64,000 bases of DNA from Gymnogyps californianus (GCF_018139145.2 NC_059477.1:32529502-32593501); one strand, 5' to 3'. Counted from the first letter of the stretch, positions 1 through 13,190 are shown. Program-made: numbers and translations. Notes: generated by a model from the sequence alone, not told the origin.

Positions 1-134
1 ACTTACGGAATTTACTTTTGAAACTTTTTGAAACTGTGGACCTAAGTTAGAGTTGTCCTGTCCCTTTTTAGAGTTACTTGGATGTGAAAGTCCCAGTGTA
101 TTTCACACCTCCAACGCTTACAGAGCAGGGTAGA

Positions 135-154
135 GTGTGTGATGTGTGTGTGTG
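135..154 (+). repeat. Short (GT)n microsatellite
   Basis: GTGTGTGATGTGTGTGTGTG forms an interrupted dinucleotide repeat of about 20 bases. It explains the small open frames around it. Confidence 0.8.
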
Positions 155-848
155 CCAGGGGGAGTTTTGCAGCTGAGAGCTGGAAGCACAGGAAGGCAGA
201 TCCTGCTCTCGAGGCATGTAGGCTGCAGGGGCTGTATCTGCTCCTCCACCTGGGTGCTTCGCTCACAGTGAGGTTCTTCCGCGTTTTTTTTCTGATGGCA
301 AAAAATCCGGTGACTGTACTTCTCTATCTCTCTGCTTGTAAGACTTAGGCATGGACACAGATCACTTTCAAGTTTAAAGGGTAACTTCATTGACTTTAAT
401 GGACACTGGCTCTTCACCATCCTTGATCTCTTCAAAACACTTTGAGATCTTCAAATGAAAAGTGCTAAAAAGGTGAACAGCATTTTCCATCCTGCACATA
501 CTAGAATTACCTGGTTTTTTCTGCTTAGTGATTTGAAGGGTTGGTTCTGTACCACTTGGTAGAAGAGCATCATGATCTGTTCCTGTCTGTACAGAAATAT
601 AGGTAATTTGATTTAAAAAACCCAACACAAATAACCTTCACCATTAGTCATCAAAGGTGTTAATAAACAGAGCACATAAACATTACATTGACTGTGTGTC
701 TCAAAGATTACAACTCCCGCAAGATAAGCTTCATTATAAGGATTGACCTGTCTCTCTGTGTGTTGAAATTTTTATGGAATTGTAGCAATGCCCTGAGCAA
801 GGATTACATGGGGGAAGCAGCTTAAATTAGCTAGAGATTTAAAGATTT

Positions 849-887
849 AAAAAAAAAAAAAAAAAGAGAGAGAGAGAGAAAGAAAAG
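849..887 (+). repeat. A homopolymer followed by (GA)n
   Basis: About seventeen A bases are followed by seven GA units and an A-rich tail. No transposon 3' end was recognised just upstream, so this looks like an independent simple repeat and not a retroposon tail. Confidence 0.85.
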
Positions 888-1221
888 CCAAACCCATTGC
901 TGCAAGTTTCATGGGGGAAAAAAACCCCTTTATAAAAGGAGAAAATTTAACTAAAAGATTGGGCTTGGAGGCAGCAGCTGAATCAGACTTACAGTCTGAA
1001 GATCTAGGACACCCCTGCATCTCTTCAATCTGGATCACTTACCTGTTAGGAAAGGAATTTTTGTGCTGTAGATGGTTTACTATTGCTAAAGACACAGCTA
1101 ACATTCATGAAGCAACTGAAATGAAAGTGCTATAAAAAACCCCAAACATAAAAAAACAAAACAAAGAAATACCCAAAAAACAGTTTAGGGCAGCGAGGTG
1201 TCTTGCCCCAGCCCTTGCTGA

Positions 1222-1238
1222 AGGTCAGCTGAAGGTCA
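1222..1238 (+). promoter_or_regulatory. Perfect DR5 nuclear-receptor motif (retinoic-acid-response-element type)
   Basis: Two identical AGGTCA half-sites are separated by the five bases GCTGA, the arrangement preferred by RAR/RXR heterodimers. The second AGGTCA starts exactly 11 bases after the first, as part of a short tandem duplication (TGAAGGTCAGC twice). A third half-site, AAGGTCA, lies at 1285-1291. The pattern is seen directly; function as a response element is inference. Confidence 0.5.
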
Positions 1239-4200
1239 GCTTTGCTTGTGATGTTTTCACTTGTGTCTTGCTGCGCTCTCATACAAGGTCACTTTTCTGT
1301 TCAACCTCTCAGAGAGGTCCATCTCCTCCCAGCACATCTCTGTAGTGTAGAAGCTAGAGATGAAAATCTAGGTGGTCCTGTCCTCCACCTGTCCCTTGCA
1401 GAGTATTGGTCTTTGGTATAGTTATCATTTGCTACTTCATTATGTTAAAACTGGGTAAGAGGACACTGCTGGAGATGAAAGTAATTTGAAAGTGCTGTCT
1501 TTCAAGGTGTTGAGTGTCCTTATGTCCATTACAGTCAGTGGGAGTTGATAGCACTTAGCACCTCATAGGAGGCATTTAACATCCCGGGGAGGGGGTTGAG
1601 CTGTACATTACAAAGCCCCTCAGGGAGGCACTCTGTCATGATTTATTTGTCTTTGAATCTCCAAAGTCCCCTATGGTGCTATATAAATAACAACACGCTT
1701 CTGGAAATGCCATTCGCAGCCTTGCGTAGCTGACCCACTTATCATAAACATCTTAAACTTCTTTGCTACTGTTAGGCTTGAGGGTGCAATGTTTGTGCTC
1801 TCAGTATGCCGAGCAGGGGGGTGCTGGCAGAGATCTGGGGCACCCAGCCCAGCAACCTCTCCTTCAGCACCACGCTGCAAAGCAGCATGGGCCCAGGGGC
1901 TTCCCCTGCCCCGGCAGCATGCAAGTGCCTCACTTGTCATTAAAAGTTTAGCTGGAAACTAGTTTATTGAAGAGGTGACCTGCAAACACTGAAGAACAAA
2001 GAATTTTAGGACAGTGTTTCAGATGTCTCAAAGACTGAGCTGGTGGGGGAGCTTGTTTTCTCCCTGTCCTCATTAATGGGCTCCCAGCTGCTGGTTTGGG
2101 TGTCTGGTGCAGGATACACTTTGCTGCCTGTATCATGGCGTGGGGGCAAGTGCTTGTTCTCCATCACTGCACATTACTATGTTTTGCTACTGGTTTCGTC
2201 AGAATATGGTTTGAATGGTATAGCAGACTAGCTCACCCTTGCCTCGGCATCCCGCTTCCAGCCTGTAGTGGGGTGTCATCGTCACTAAGTGATGATGTGG
2301 ACTTTCCCCTGAGAGGTTGGGTCCCTCCGGGTGATCCACACAAGGTGCATCACTGCTCATTTCCACAAGCCCGATCAAGCGGACGTGTCCCCAGGTGGGA
2401 GCACGTGAGACCCACTGTCTAGACTTGGAGGAGAGGAAAAAAAAAGATAAAATCTGACATCTGTTCTGTGTCAGATGCCCCACTTATCCTGCTGCTCAGC
2501 ACGTCGACTGAATTACAGATTTACTGCAGAGAATGAAGGCTCCCCCTTTTAATACAGCCCAATTGATGCAGGTTTAGAGGGCTAATTTGCTAGCTCCTTT
2601 GGATAGAAAGGTCAAATATTCCTTTGTTCATAGCAAGTGAGTCCTCAGTGAGCACAGAAACCCTCAGAGCAGTACTGCCAGTGCATTTGGCAGTGGGAGC
2701 GCACAGGGTGGCAAGGCAGGACGCTGGCTCCTGTAGGAATGGTGTATTTGTGAAATTGCGTGTGATGCGTCTTTGTTTTTTGTATTCTTGTATTGACTGC
2801 AGTGGGGCAGAGGGAGGATTTCAGGCTCAGCTCTCTGCAGCTCAAGGTGACTGTATGCTCTCAGTTAAGCGTGGCAGGTCACGATGCAACCCAGGCACTA
2901 TTAGCGCTGTCATTAGAGCAAACTTGTTTGCTGCTCACCCACCTTCAGCTCAGGACGGGGCTACGTTGTGGCTTGTGGCACAGCAGTGAACACAGCCCCG
3001 CAGGAAGGAGTTTTGCATTTGGTTTTGGACATTTTGCATTCCACAGTTTGAGTTTTCCTCGTCCTTGGTTAATTCAAATTTTTGATTTTATACTCTGCTG
3101 TTGTTTCCTCCAGGGGTATGTGGAGGCTGAGCAGAAGTGCTGTTTTCTTTTAGCCATACCAGCCCCACCATTTCAGCAATGACGGGAGCTCCATAAAAGC
3201 TTTTATACATAGATTACAAGAGGATTGCTCCATCCTAAAGTGCTTTCTGATCAATGGCTATCAAGGTCAGCTATTACTCTGTAGAAGTTTCAAACCTACT
3301 TGTTAAATTAGGAAATATTTTAGGCATGCATTCCTGGAAGTGCTGCAGATCAGGTGTGTACAGTCCTCTGGCAGAAAAAGCTTCCAGTCTAATTCAGAAA
3401 TACTGACATCTGTTTTTCAGTTGTTTTACAGCTTGCTTTTTTTTCCTCTTTATTACATGTTCATCACCAATTAAAAAAAGGGGAATCTGAAATCCAAAGT
3501 TCACTTCTGTGGTCAAATAATTTTTTTGTCTCATGTGAAAGAGTCTTGCTGCTAAATGCGTTATCTGCTGTGGGAGACAGAGCTGACAGGCTCTGGGCTG
3601 GGAGTTTGACTGTTAAATCCCACCGACAAGGCTGTTGATGACTTTGACAGATAGCATGGCTTTTGTGTTGTGGCTCAGCTTCACATTCATATTTTCTTAA
3701 CCTCATAATATCGAGATCTTCTCACAAGGAGATGCTCTGACAAGCTGAAATATTATTTCAGTGATTGCCTGCCACACACACCTACTTATCAAAAATAAAT
3801 CCTTTTGACTTTCTCTGTAATTATGCAATGGGACAGGGAGGCCTGCAAGCTGCACAACGAGGGTCAGGGGCTTGCCTGGGGACATGCCTGTTGATGAACC
3901 AGCCTCTTGCTGAGGTTTTTTGGGAGGCTTGTCTTTAACGTTACTCTGCAAGGGAAGTCAGGACCACACAGAAGCTGTGGGATGCCCCAGGACTGGGATG
4001 CATCACAGGGTGACATGATACCCAATGTGTAACTGCAGAAAAGGGGCCCAGGGGTAAACCGTTGTGGGTTGTACACCTTCCTCCCTGTGCTGAAGAGCCC
4101 TGAATAGCAGGAGCTTTTCTCCCTCTCTTATGCAAAGGGATGGGTTCATCCATGGATTTTGGAGACACTTCTCCCCCGAGAGCCTGGCAGCCATCTCCTG

Positions 4201-5732
4201 CACAACCTCTCCTGTCCCCACGCAGCCATTTCAGCTCCACGGCTGGTGGCTCTCACCCTCAGCACAGGAGCTGGCCCTGAGCATCCTGCAAACACCCTCT
4301 TCTCTGCTGTGGCACATGCACTGCCACGAACGGGGGTAGGCAGTCCCCCCAGCGTCTGAGTGGTACACGTTGGAAAAGCAACAGAATGAGACCAAGGGAA
4401 AACCACCAAAGCGTGGGTGCTGGTCCATGAAAATATGTATGAGAGGTGTCATGATGGCTGTCCAGGCTAGTCTTACACAAAGTACTTTGAGGTTCATCTC
4501 TGCCTGTGATGTTACTTCCCAAGTAGCTCACAGCCTCCTCTGGTCATTACTTTGTGTTGGATTTTGGAGAAAAGTAAAAAGGCCACTTTTTCTCCTTTTT
4601 CTGTGTAGGGGATTCAAATCTGCAAAGTGCTGAGTTTTATTTAGGACTCGTTTGTGCCAGTGAATGAATTAGAGAATCGCAGTGATGCAGCTGATTTATA
4701 TGCGTTGGATGCTGTAATGTAGAAAAATGCATAGCATTATCCAGTGCAAAGAGTGGTGCTTCAAAGTATGAAAGGATCCCATGCCGGGGTTTATGTCCCC
4801 ACCCAAATGCGGTGCAGGGTTACACAGCCAGGTAGCAGCTCAGTTCTCCTCCCTTTAAAGTGTCAACCCCTGGTGCTGCAAAGCCAGATGGCAGACTCGA
4901 TGGCTCCGCAGCCTTGCTCCCTGGTGAAGCTGTTCCCTTACGATGTGATCTCTCTTGTACTGTGGGGCAGATCCTCAGCTGGGACAAATCGTATCAGCTC
5001 CCTGGGTTTCACTGAAGCGATGTGAAATTACAGCTGCTGACTCCAACGGCTGAGGATCTGGCCAGTACCAAACAAAGAGCCCAACGAAAACCTTAGCTCA
5101 CGGAGATAGCTGCCAAAAATTCAGATAAACAGCTGTAGATCCAAAAGCAAATCCAGGCTGTGATTTCATTGCTTACCATCGTACCATTGTACCAGCACTT
5201 TAAAACCTGATGTTGCGACAAATGCAGTAAAAGCGCTGGCTATGCCTGCACAAATCCCCTTCCAAACCCAGGGCCTCACAAGTCTGTGCAGACGTACCTG
5301 AAGTCAAAATTTGGCGCTTGGCTTTCCATTTCGTGCCTTTGCGGCCTACTGTTGGCTTCCTTTGACAGGCGCCAGCTGGCCCTTTGCCTTTTGTCTGGCT
5401 TGGTTTTGGTGAGCAACACTTTACCCCCATGCTGTAGGTGGACAGCCAGTTATGATGTGTTTATTCTTGTTGAACTGGTGAAACACTCAATTGGGAGAAA
5501 AGCCTGCCAGTCAATTTGGTAGGAACGGGACCATTCCTCATGTTGTGCCATTCCTGATGTAAAATCCACAAGTCCCCTCACACCCATGGGAAACTTTCTG
5601 GGGTACAGCTTTGTGCAGGGTTTTGGAAGGTGCCCACTCAGCTGTGAATGAAGGGCTCCAGTAGATTTCAGCACGGCTTTGATTCCAAAGCATCCAGGGT
5701 TTCTGGCAGCAGGCTTCTTCCAGCATCACACT

Positions 5733-5759
5733 TTATATATATACATAAATATATATATT
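5733..5759. repeat. AT dinucleotide-rich tract
   Basis: TTATATATATACATAAATATATATATT is low-complexity and largely self-complementary. No gene start lies beside it, so its TATA-like look is not taken as a promoter. Confidence 0.7.
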
Positions 5760-7429
5760 GGATCTCACTTAGTCGTGAGTGTTTTTCTTTTACAGGAAGG
5801 AGGAGATGCACAGAAAGGAAATGTAATGGCTGCATATAGGAAAAATATTACTTTCTTTGGCTTTAAAAGTTGAGTTCCTACTAACCTCAGGAATATTCCT
5901 CCTCCCACTGGGAGAGTCAGGTTTTGTCTGGGTATCATGTCATCTGTCCACATTTATTTTGGATCCAGAAGAAATTATTAAAAGTGATTGAAAAATCAGG
6001 CTTTGAAACAGTTGGTATAGAAGTGTGAGACCTGTCTATCACCTTCCATCAAGGAAGTCTTGGCACCTCTCTCTCCATCTGACAGTTCCCTTCACCCTGC
6101 TTCTGTAAAACAGAAATGATGGCTGCTTTGGTAGGGGAGCACAACCTAGCTGATACCAGCAGACATGCCGCCGTGTTCACCATGTGACCTGTTGGCAAGT
6201 ACCCTCGTTAGAAAATTAATCCTTTTAAAAGAGAATTAAGGAGACTGGAGGCTACCACTGTGCCCTGCAAAACATATTGGTCTCTGGGATATGGTCCACA
6301 GAAAGCCTTTTTCTACTTTTTGTAAAGGAGGTACAGTCTGTTCTCCATCATTGGCCTGTTTTATTTTTTTTTGCTGTCACCAGTGATGCTTTCTTGGTCA
6401 ACATCCTGCACCATCATCAAAGTAGCTGGGTTTAGTCCTTTCAGCTATTTGTTTTCCAGCATTATCCCCCCTCTCTTCTGTTCTCAGAAGTGACTGACCT
6501 ATTTTCTTGTTTCTTTCTGTCTCTGCATCTAGTCTTCCCCTGTGTTATTATTAGCAAGCTGAAGCATCACTTACTAATCTAGGAAAACAGCCCTGTCCCA
6601 AAGAGGCATAGCCATATGCCTAAGTGCTTTCTCGAGTTTAGACCTAAATCCATGGCCTTCTCCTGCTGTCCCCCACTGAGAGAGAGCTGTTTCCAAACTA
6701 GGACTCCAGTCGCAAACCCGGGGCCACTGCGGGATCTGTATGCAGAGTCAGTTTGGCAGCCCCAAGCTGTGATTAGGTTAGAGACTGGGATTCGGAGCTG
6801 TTAACTACTCTGCTAAACAGCTCATAGGCAGCTGAGCGGCTGCAAGATGGGAGCAGCAAATTTGAGCTTGGTGCTGACACAGCCTTTCAATAACTAGATG
6901 TCACGGGCACAGAACACCTCTATATACAATAATATATATACAGCTTCATATACAATAAGGAGAATTAGCCCACATATGTTACTTTTTCCCCTACCTGACA
7001 AGTTGCCACATATCTACCCTGTCTTCTCCACTTGCTGTCATTGATTATAGAGATGGTACTTGCCTGCTGAAAACCAAGTCAACAAGATTGGCTTATTCAT
7101 CCTGGGTCTGTCTTCATTGTCATCTCCCTACAGAAAAAAAAAATAGGTCTGTCCACCTCCACATCCCTCCTGTGAACGTGTGTCACTTTATTCAAGTTAC
7201 TGCCAGTAACTTTTCCCAGTGCTAAGGCCAGGCTCAGGGAGCCTGATGTTCCCCACTCTCTGTCCTGAACCTGAGCTCACCCAGTCTCTCATCTGCTCCT
7301 CATGGGAAGTTAAAGAGCTTCCACCATACAAGTTCTTCAGACTATCACTCCTGCCTTGCTGATTCTCCCGACCCCTTCAGAGCATTGTCTGATCTTAATT
7401 GTTCTTATCCCTTTTTTCTTTCATTTGAC

Positions 7430-7605
7430 ATACTTGAGTGTTGCCTAGCATTTCATTAATTTTTCATTTTCTGCCCCCGGGAAATTTCTCTCCATTTTTG
7501 GCATGTTTCCCTCATTCTCCCCACAGAACACTGAGTCAAAGAAATCATTTAGTTTCCTAGCAATATCCGCCTCATCTGTCATCGAGAGATAAAATTACTA
7601 AAACA
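7430..7605 (-). mobile_element. Ancient LINE (CR1/L2 type) pol remnant
   Basis: On the minus strand a short frame reads TDEADIARKLNDFFDSVF followed by CGENEGN. KLNDFFDSVF(C) resembles the 'LN-x-FF-x-SVF' segment that precedes the reverse transcriptase domain in CR1/L2-class ORF2 proteins (17 residues map to 7505-7555). The frame is bounded by stops on both sides, and no RT catalytic motif was found downstream on the minus strand toward 6300. It is probably a small worn fragment. Chance similarity remains possible because the match is short. Confidence 0.5.
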
Positions 7606-10466
7606 ATGAACAAAGGTTAAAAAAACCCTGGATGTCTCCAACTGCCAGATTGTAGGTCCCTGCAGTCAAATACTGGTTGCGTGTGTATTTTCCCTGTATG
7701 CCTTCACATTTGCCTCCTGCCCACTCCCTCCCCTGTGCTGAAACAGCTTGGTTTGATCTGATCCATCTTTCTTGTCTGAAGAACTGGGTGGAAACCTCTC
7801 CTGAAAGCATCATTTTTGCTGATGGGGCAACTGGAAGGTTTTTTGGGGGATGTCTCTCTATAACTGTTATTAAAAGGAAGTATGGAGTGGTTTGTAGCAC
7901 TGGAAGTTTTATCGGTATGCTTGTGAGTGGGAATGGGCAGTGCCTTTGCCTTCTAAAGCATGCAGGTAATGCTCAAAACATTGGGCGGACAAAGCCAAAA
8001 GTAAGGAGGAACAAGAATTGGGTCTGCTTAGTGGAAAAAGAGGAAATTCTTGTTTTATTATTATTCATACTGTAAATGAAAGTGTTTTTCTTGGCCAGCA
8101 GATTATACACAGCACGGTTATTATTAGTGGTGAGGACAAGGATTTGCAAGTGGATATACCTAGTCTGTATGGGTACAGAAACTCCTTTGGATGGGAGTGG
8201 CTTACGCAGGTGTGATGTATGTAGTGAATGACTGACGGCTTCCTCTGGTTTGCCTTCTGGATCATGAGAAAGCAGTCGTTAAACGTGGTGTGATGCAGGT
8301 CCTCATGGAGCCACATGTGGAGGAGAGCGCCAGGGCCAGGCTCTGTCCTCTTTTGGGTGGGTGCAGACCCGGAGGTCTTGGGGCAGTTACACCAGATTGA
8401 CACCCACATAGCTCAGATGTGCTTTCTTCTAACTGGGAATTGAATGAAGATCTTTAAATCTTCAGAGATCTTCAGGTCTCTGAAAATTAACTTGCAGGTT
8501 TGTCACAAGCAAGTGTTATGTTGTAAGTTAGTAAATTTGAACAAAAAGTTGTCTGAGTCATCTAAAATTTGTACTGGGGAGATTTTGTTCAACAGAATGA
8601 GGCTATCTGATACGTTTCAAACAGCTGTTAGGCTGAAGCTTGCTTTTATCCCAGCTGTGAATTTCCAGCAATGTTTTTAACTGGATTGTTCATCCTCAGT
8701 GCTGTATGAAATTCTTTCCTGCTATTGCCATTGAAGGAAACAAATAAATAAAGAAAAGGCAATGTGGGGGGTTTGCAGGGCATCTTCTGCTTTCCTAGAG
8801 TGATTATAGAATAAAGCTTCTGACAAAGCCAGACTCTGTGCAAGTTCAATGGATATGTTTCATATGATAAAGGAAGAAAAGGGGAAAACCCTCTAATTTT
8901 GTGTCAGTTTTGAGAGTTCTGCTTTGGGCTTCTGGTAGTTTTAAAGGTGGAATCCAAAAAGTGTGGAAGCGTGTGATGGCTTTGTGACCGTGTTAGTACC
9001 GGCCAAAGCCACTGAGTCACCCCTACCAAATGGGGAAAATGTATTTTTCAAGCCTTGACAGCAAATATCTTTGTGTTTTGTGTTTCAGCTGCGGTTCAGT
9101 TTGCACTCTTTGAACGTCTTCTCCTCTGTGCTCCTCTGGGTTGGGATTTTCTCTTTTAATATGTGACAAGGAACTTTTCCTGATTGAGAAAAGGCCATGA
9201 CCATGTCCTTATAGTCCATTTCTTTCCATATTATTTAAGCACATGCTTAAATAACCCCATGGAGCAGAGAAGTATTACCAAACCATGACCTTTGTTTACA
9301 GACTAAGTAAATATTGGTAACCATCAAGTTTATATCATGAAGTCGGAGGAAAGACTTGTGTCCAGTCACTGATTGTCCAGAAAGCATGTGTGTGGTCTAT
9401 CCTTTACAGCTCATGGCCGTACTCTGTTAGAAATTTGCCAGAAGAATCAGTCTTTTTAAATATGCATATTTTTCCAAACTGCTATGGGAGCAGTCCTAGA
9501 GCAGTCCTAGACCACTTTCTATTCCATAACTCAGGTTAGTAAAACACTGTAAGTTTGCTTTTCTCATTTTAGCTTGATGACCTGTGATGAACAAAAATTG
9601 AGTGAGGTATTCCAGTTTATTTCCCATGTGCATTTTAATTCTGCATCTAATGCAGGTTACTCCATCAATTTACGTTTTTCTTAAATCAAGAGTTGCTATT
9701 TTATTTTTCCAGGTATTTCAGCTGTTTCAAATTTGCTCTTTTAAATGCCCACTAAAGCATCAGGATGACAGTTAGTCAACATTTGGAAGTCTGTTTTATG
9801 GAAAATTTTGACATTACCAAATTTGTTTTCTTTCAAAATTAGAATAAAACCTACCTAGTTTGAATTTCCCTTTGGAACAGAATTTGCAAAGCTAGAGGTG
9901 AAATACCACTTCTTCCACCATGAATAAAACTGGCAGAGGCCTAAAAAAGGCTACAGGAATCAAACCCCATCTATTGGCAGAACAGGGGGAGCTCCACTGC
10001 TTTCTAAAAGATGAGGGAAGCAGAGGGATTGCACAGGAGACCTGAATTTTAAATCCATCTCCATGGTGTGTGCCCATTATTGCTGTTGCTTTGTTGCATT
10101 TAGCTTCAGTGCCCATCAAGGCCCACTCCCCATCCCTGCAGACGCGGCAGATGGGGACAGGGACCTGGAGAACAGCAGGACTCTGAGCAGAGCACCAAAC
10201 AGGCAGGCGCTAAAAGCACCTTTCTGGAAGACCTGTCCAGACAGTAGACGTCCCAACGGGACAAAGGTTTCTCTTTTTTGCCTCCTCTCTCTCTCTTTTT
10301 CTTGTTTTTAAATGGACAACTCTAGTGAACTGTAGCATTGTCGTGGTTTAACCCCAGCCGGCAAATAAGCACCACGCAGCCGCTCGCTCACTCCCCCCAC
10401 CCAGTGGGATGGGGAAGAGAATCGGAAAACAAAACCCCCAAACCTTGTGGGTTGAGATAAAGACAG

Positions 10467-10472
10467 TTTAAT
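10467..10472 (-). terminator. Poly(A) signal (ATTAAA) inside the solo LTR
   Basis: ATTAAA on the minus strand is followed by CTGTCTTTATCTC and then by a G/T-rich stretch (GGTTTGGGGGTTTTG), the usual downstream element. It would end retroviral transcripts, and being antisense it should not terminate kalirin pre-mRNA. Confidence 0.55.
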
Positions 10473-10650
10473 AGGACAGAAAGGAAGGAAAAATAATGAT
10501 AATAAGAATAATAAAATGATGACAATAATAATACTAAAAGAATTAGAATATACAAAACAAGTGATGCACAATGCAATTGCTCACCACTCGCCGACCAATG
10601 CCCAGTTAGTTCCTGAGCAGCGATCTGCCCCTCCTAGCCAACTCCCCCCA

Positions 10651-10659
10651 GTTTATATA
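10651..10659 (-). promoter_or_regulatory. TATA box inside the solo LTR
   Basis: On the minus strand the sequence is TATATAAAC, about 270 bases from the U3 end of the LTR and followed by a G-rich stretch (TGGGGGGAGT). Its position upstream of the poly(A) signal by about 180 bases is what an LTR promoter would show. Whether it still drives transcription cannot be seen from sequence. Confidence 0.6.
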
Positions 10660-13190
10660 CTGGGAATGACATCATATGGTATGGAATATCCCTTTGGCCA
10701 GTTTGGGTCAGCTGTCCTGGCTGTGTCCCTTCCCAGCTTCTTGTGCCCCTCCAGCCTTCCTGCTGGCTGGGCATGAGAAGCTGAAAAATCTTTGACTTAG
10801 TATAAACACTACTTAGCAACAACTAAAAGCATCAGTGTGTTATCAACATTATTTTCCTACTAAATCCAAAACATAACACTATACCAGTTACTAGGAAGAA
10901 AATTAACTCTATCCCAGCCAAAACCAGGACAAGCGTGCATCACCAGAAGGAAATACATGACTCCTTTTATGTTTTTATTCAAAGGAATTGGGATTCTAAG
11001 GTGACATTTGTGGTAGTCTCTAATGAGCAGGTTTATAACATGCACTAGCATATGTATCCTCTAGTATAAAATCTCTACATCATGCCAGGGTGCCACATGA
11101 CTTCACACTGTAAATGTCATTAATGCCTTGTATGTTAACAACCCTAATTGTTTTCAGTGATCTGTCATGAATTGTTAACTGAGGACACTGGCTCTTAACA
11201 GGAGAAGTTGCACTAATTGCCCAATTTTCACATACTGGCTAAAAGCTGTTGGCCTTTTGAAGTTTGTGTATGTGTATATAATCTTCGTTAATGGCATATA
11301 GATCATTAATAGAGCATTCAGCTGTGCTAGCATCTTCTAACAGGGACTATACACCTTAGTGGCTACTATCAGTGAGTTCCTGGGAAGAGACAGCCAGATG
11401 AGAACTTGACTCTGGCTGCACTCTTTTTATGCTCAAAAGCTCCTGTAAGAAAAAGACACTACAGGACCTCACAGTGTAGCATTTGTGTGAGCCCTTGTTT
11501 AGCTTTGAATTATTTGGGATCTCATTTCTTGGAATCTGGGATCACATTATACAAACACACTTCAGCCATAAATTCTGCAGATCTGTAGAAGTGGTTACAA
11601 AAACCAATGCTCTGAAATGGTGAAAGCCCTTCTCTGGTGCTTTAAATGATGTCTCAGTTATTTGCAGCTAGTGAAATCCAGCTATAAAAATTCTTTTCTT
11701 AATGGAAGGAAATTCTGTAGTAAATAATTCTGACATCTGTAAAGCAACCCAGAATAACAGCCATCTTCCACGTAAAGTGACTTACAAATTTCTGGTTACT
11801 TGCAGCTCTTTCCTCTTTTCTTCTCAGAGATACGGATGTAGAAAGCCAAAATAACTTGCTGCTGATTTGACTCTGCAAGATGCATTTTTGCAGTTTCAGG
11901 ATGAGGGCCATGAAGAAAAAGCTATTTCAGCATGACTCTGAGCTTCACCTCTGGCGTTTGCTGGCTGCGGTGGCTTCAAGTTGCTGTAATAGTTGGGTGC
12001 TATTGTACGTGCATGTTTGTTTTCACTTAGGTCATCTGCAAGACTCAGGCGATCGCTGTTGGCTTTCAGATGGTTTTTTTTGGGAGGAATTACATGCTTC
12101 AGGGACTCATATAGGAGGTGTTGATCCCTCTGAAGAGCACTCACTATTATCAAACAGCTTCTGAGGGCTCGTGGTAATTAAACAAGCCTCTGTCTGCTCA
12201 TATCACTTCTTTGAACTTATTACTGCAGATTTTAGGTAGGTAGGACCCAAAAATAGGTGGAAATGATTGGGGGGTGCACTGATGAAGTGTGAGCATTTGT
12301 CCTTGAATCACAGGCAGAGTTTCTCCATAGGAAGATCGTAGAGATGATCCAGGATGGTAGAGCCATTAACAGATAAACACGTGCTGACCAGCTCTCTTAT
12401 TCCTTGAGTACAGCTGATAGGGGATTTTCTAATCTTCGCCTCCATAGGCTGTGCCGTTACTCTGGATCTGTCAGCGTAAAGATCTTATGACAGTAATTTA
12501 ATGGCAAAAGAGGATTTTGGCTGAAAGAGCAAGAAAAACAACTTAGGGGACAGTAAGCATTTCTCTTGCTGAGCAGCTACTAGAGCGAATCTCTCTACTG
12601 CCTGGTTCAGCACTTCCCCACCCTAAGGTAATTTTGTCCTGCCATATTGAACCTGACCGCAAGATCCTCTGAGCCAGGCTTGTAATGGTGATTTCCCTGT
12701 CCACAGTGTTACTCCATGCTGCTCTGTGGTGACAAATAGCAAAGCTGACAGGAGATGCCTGCACTCAGGGAGAGCCCTCCTCGAACTGCCGTCCTGGGGT
12801 CAAGGGATGCCAGAGGCTGGGGTGGGACCACGGAGGAAGGAGCCCAGCAGACAGGCACGTTGTACTGGGCAGCAGTCTGCAAACAGCAACCTGATGGTTC
12901 CAGGCAGAAAACGAGCCAAGGTTCGGGGAACTCTTCTGTTTTTAAAGTAATAGGGGAAAAAAAGGTTCTTTTTGGCAGAAATTTGGGTTAAAGTCAATTT
13001 CCATCAGCCTGTGTTAAAAGAGCAATTGTGACTCCCTCATACTTTTCACAGATTTCTTTTTCTAAAGAAACCAAAAAGTAACAGATTCTGAAAATGTAAG
13101 ACTTTGCAGTCCTTGTGTTTTAATTTATGGCTTCTAATGGTGAAGGAAGCAATACTGTGTGAACAAATTATTCAGAGATCAGAAAAAGTT

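Larger units (their letters stand above)
10339..10931 (-). mobile_element. Solo LTR of an ERVL-type endogenous retrovirus (avian, neoavian-like)
   Basis: The 593-bp unit starts TGTCGTGGTTT and ends AAACCAGGACA, imperfect 11-bp terminal inverted repeats (10 of 11 match) with the TG...CA ends of an LTR. It is flanked by AGCAT (10334-10338) and AGCGT (10932-10936), a likely 5-bp target duplication with one change; 5 bp is typical of ERVL. Read on the minus strand it begins TGTCCTGGTTTTGGCTGGG, a start I know from an abundant neoavian LTR family. It then shows a TATA box and a poly(A) signal in the right order. No second LTR, primer-binding site, polypurine tract or gag/pol/env coding sequence lies nearby, so it is a recombined solo LTR. 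It lies antisense to kalirin. Confidence 0.88.

Noticed and set aside
5733..5759. TATATA tracts as promoters
   Set aside because: Simple AT repeats without downstream first exon, CpG cluster or other core-promoter elements.
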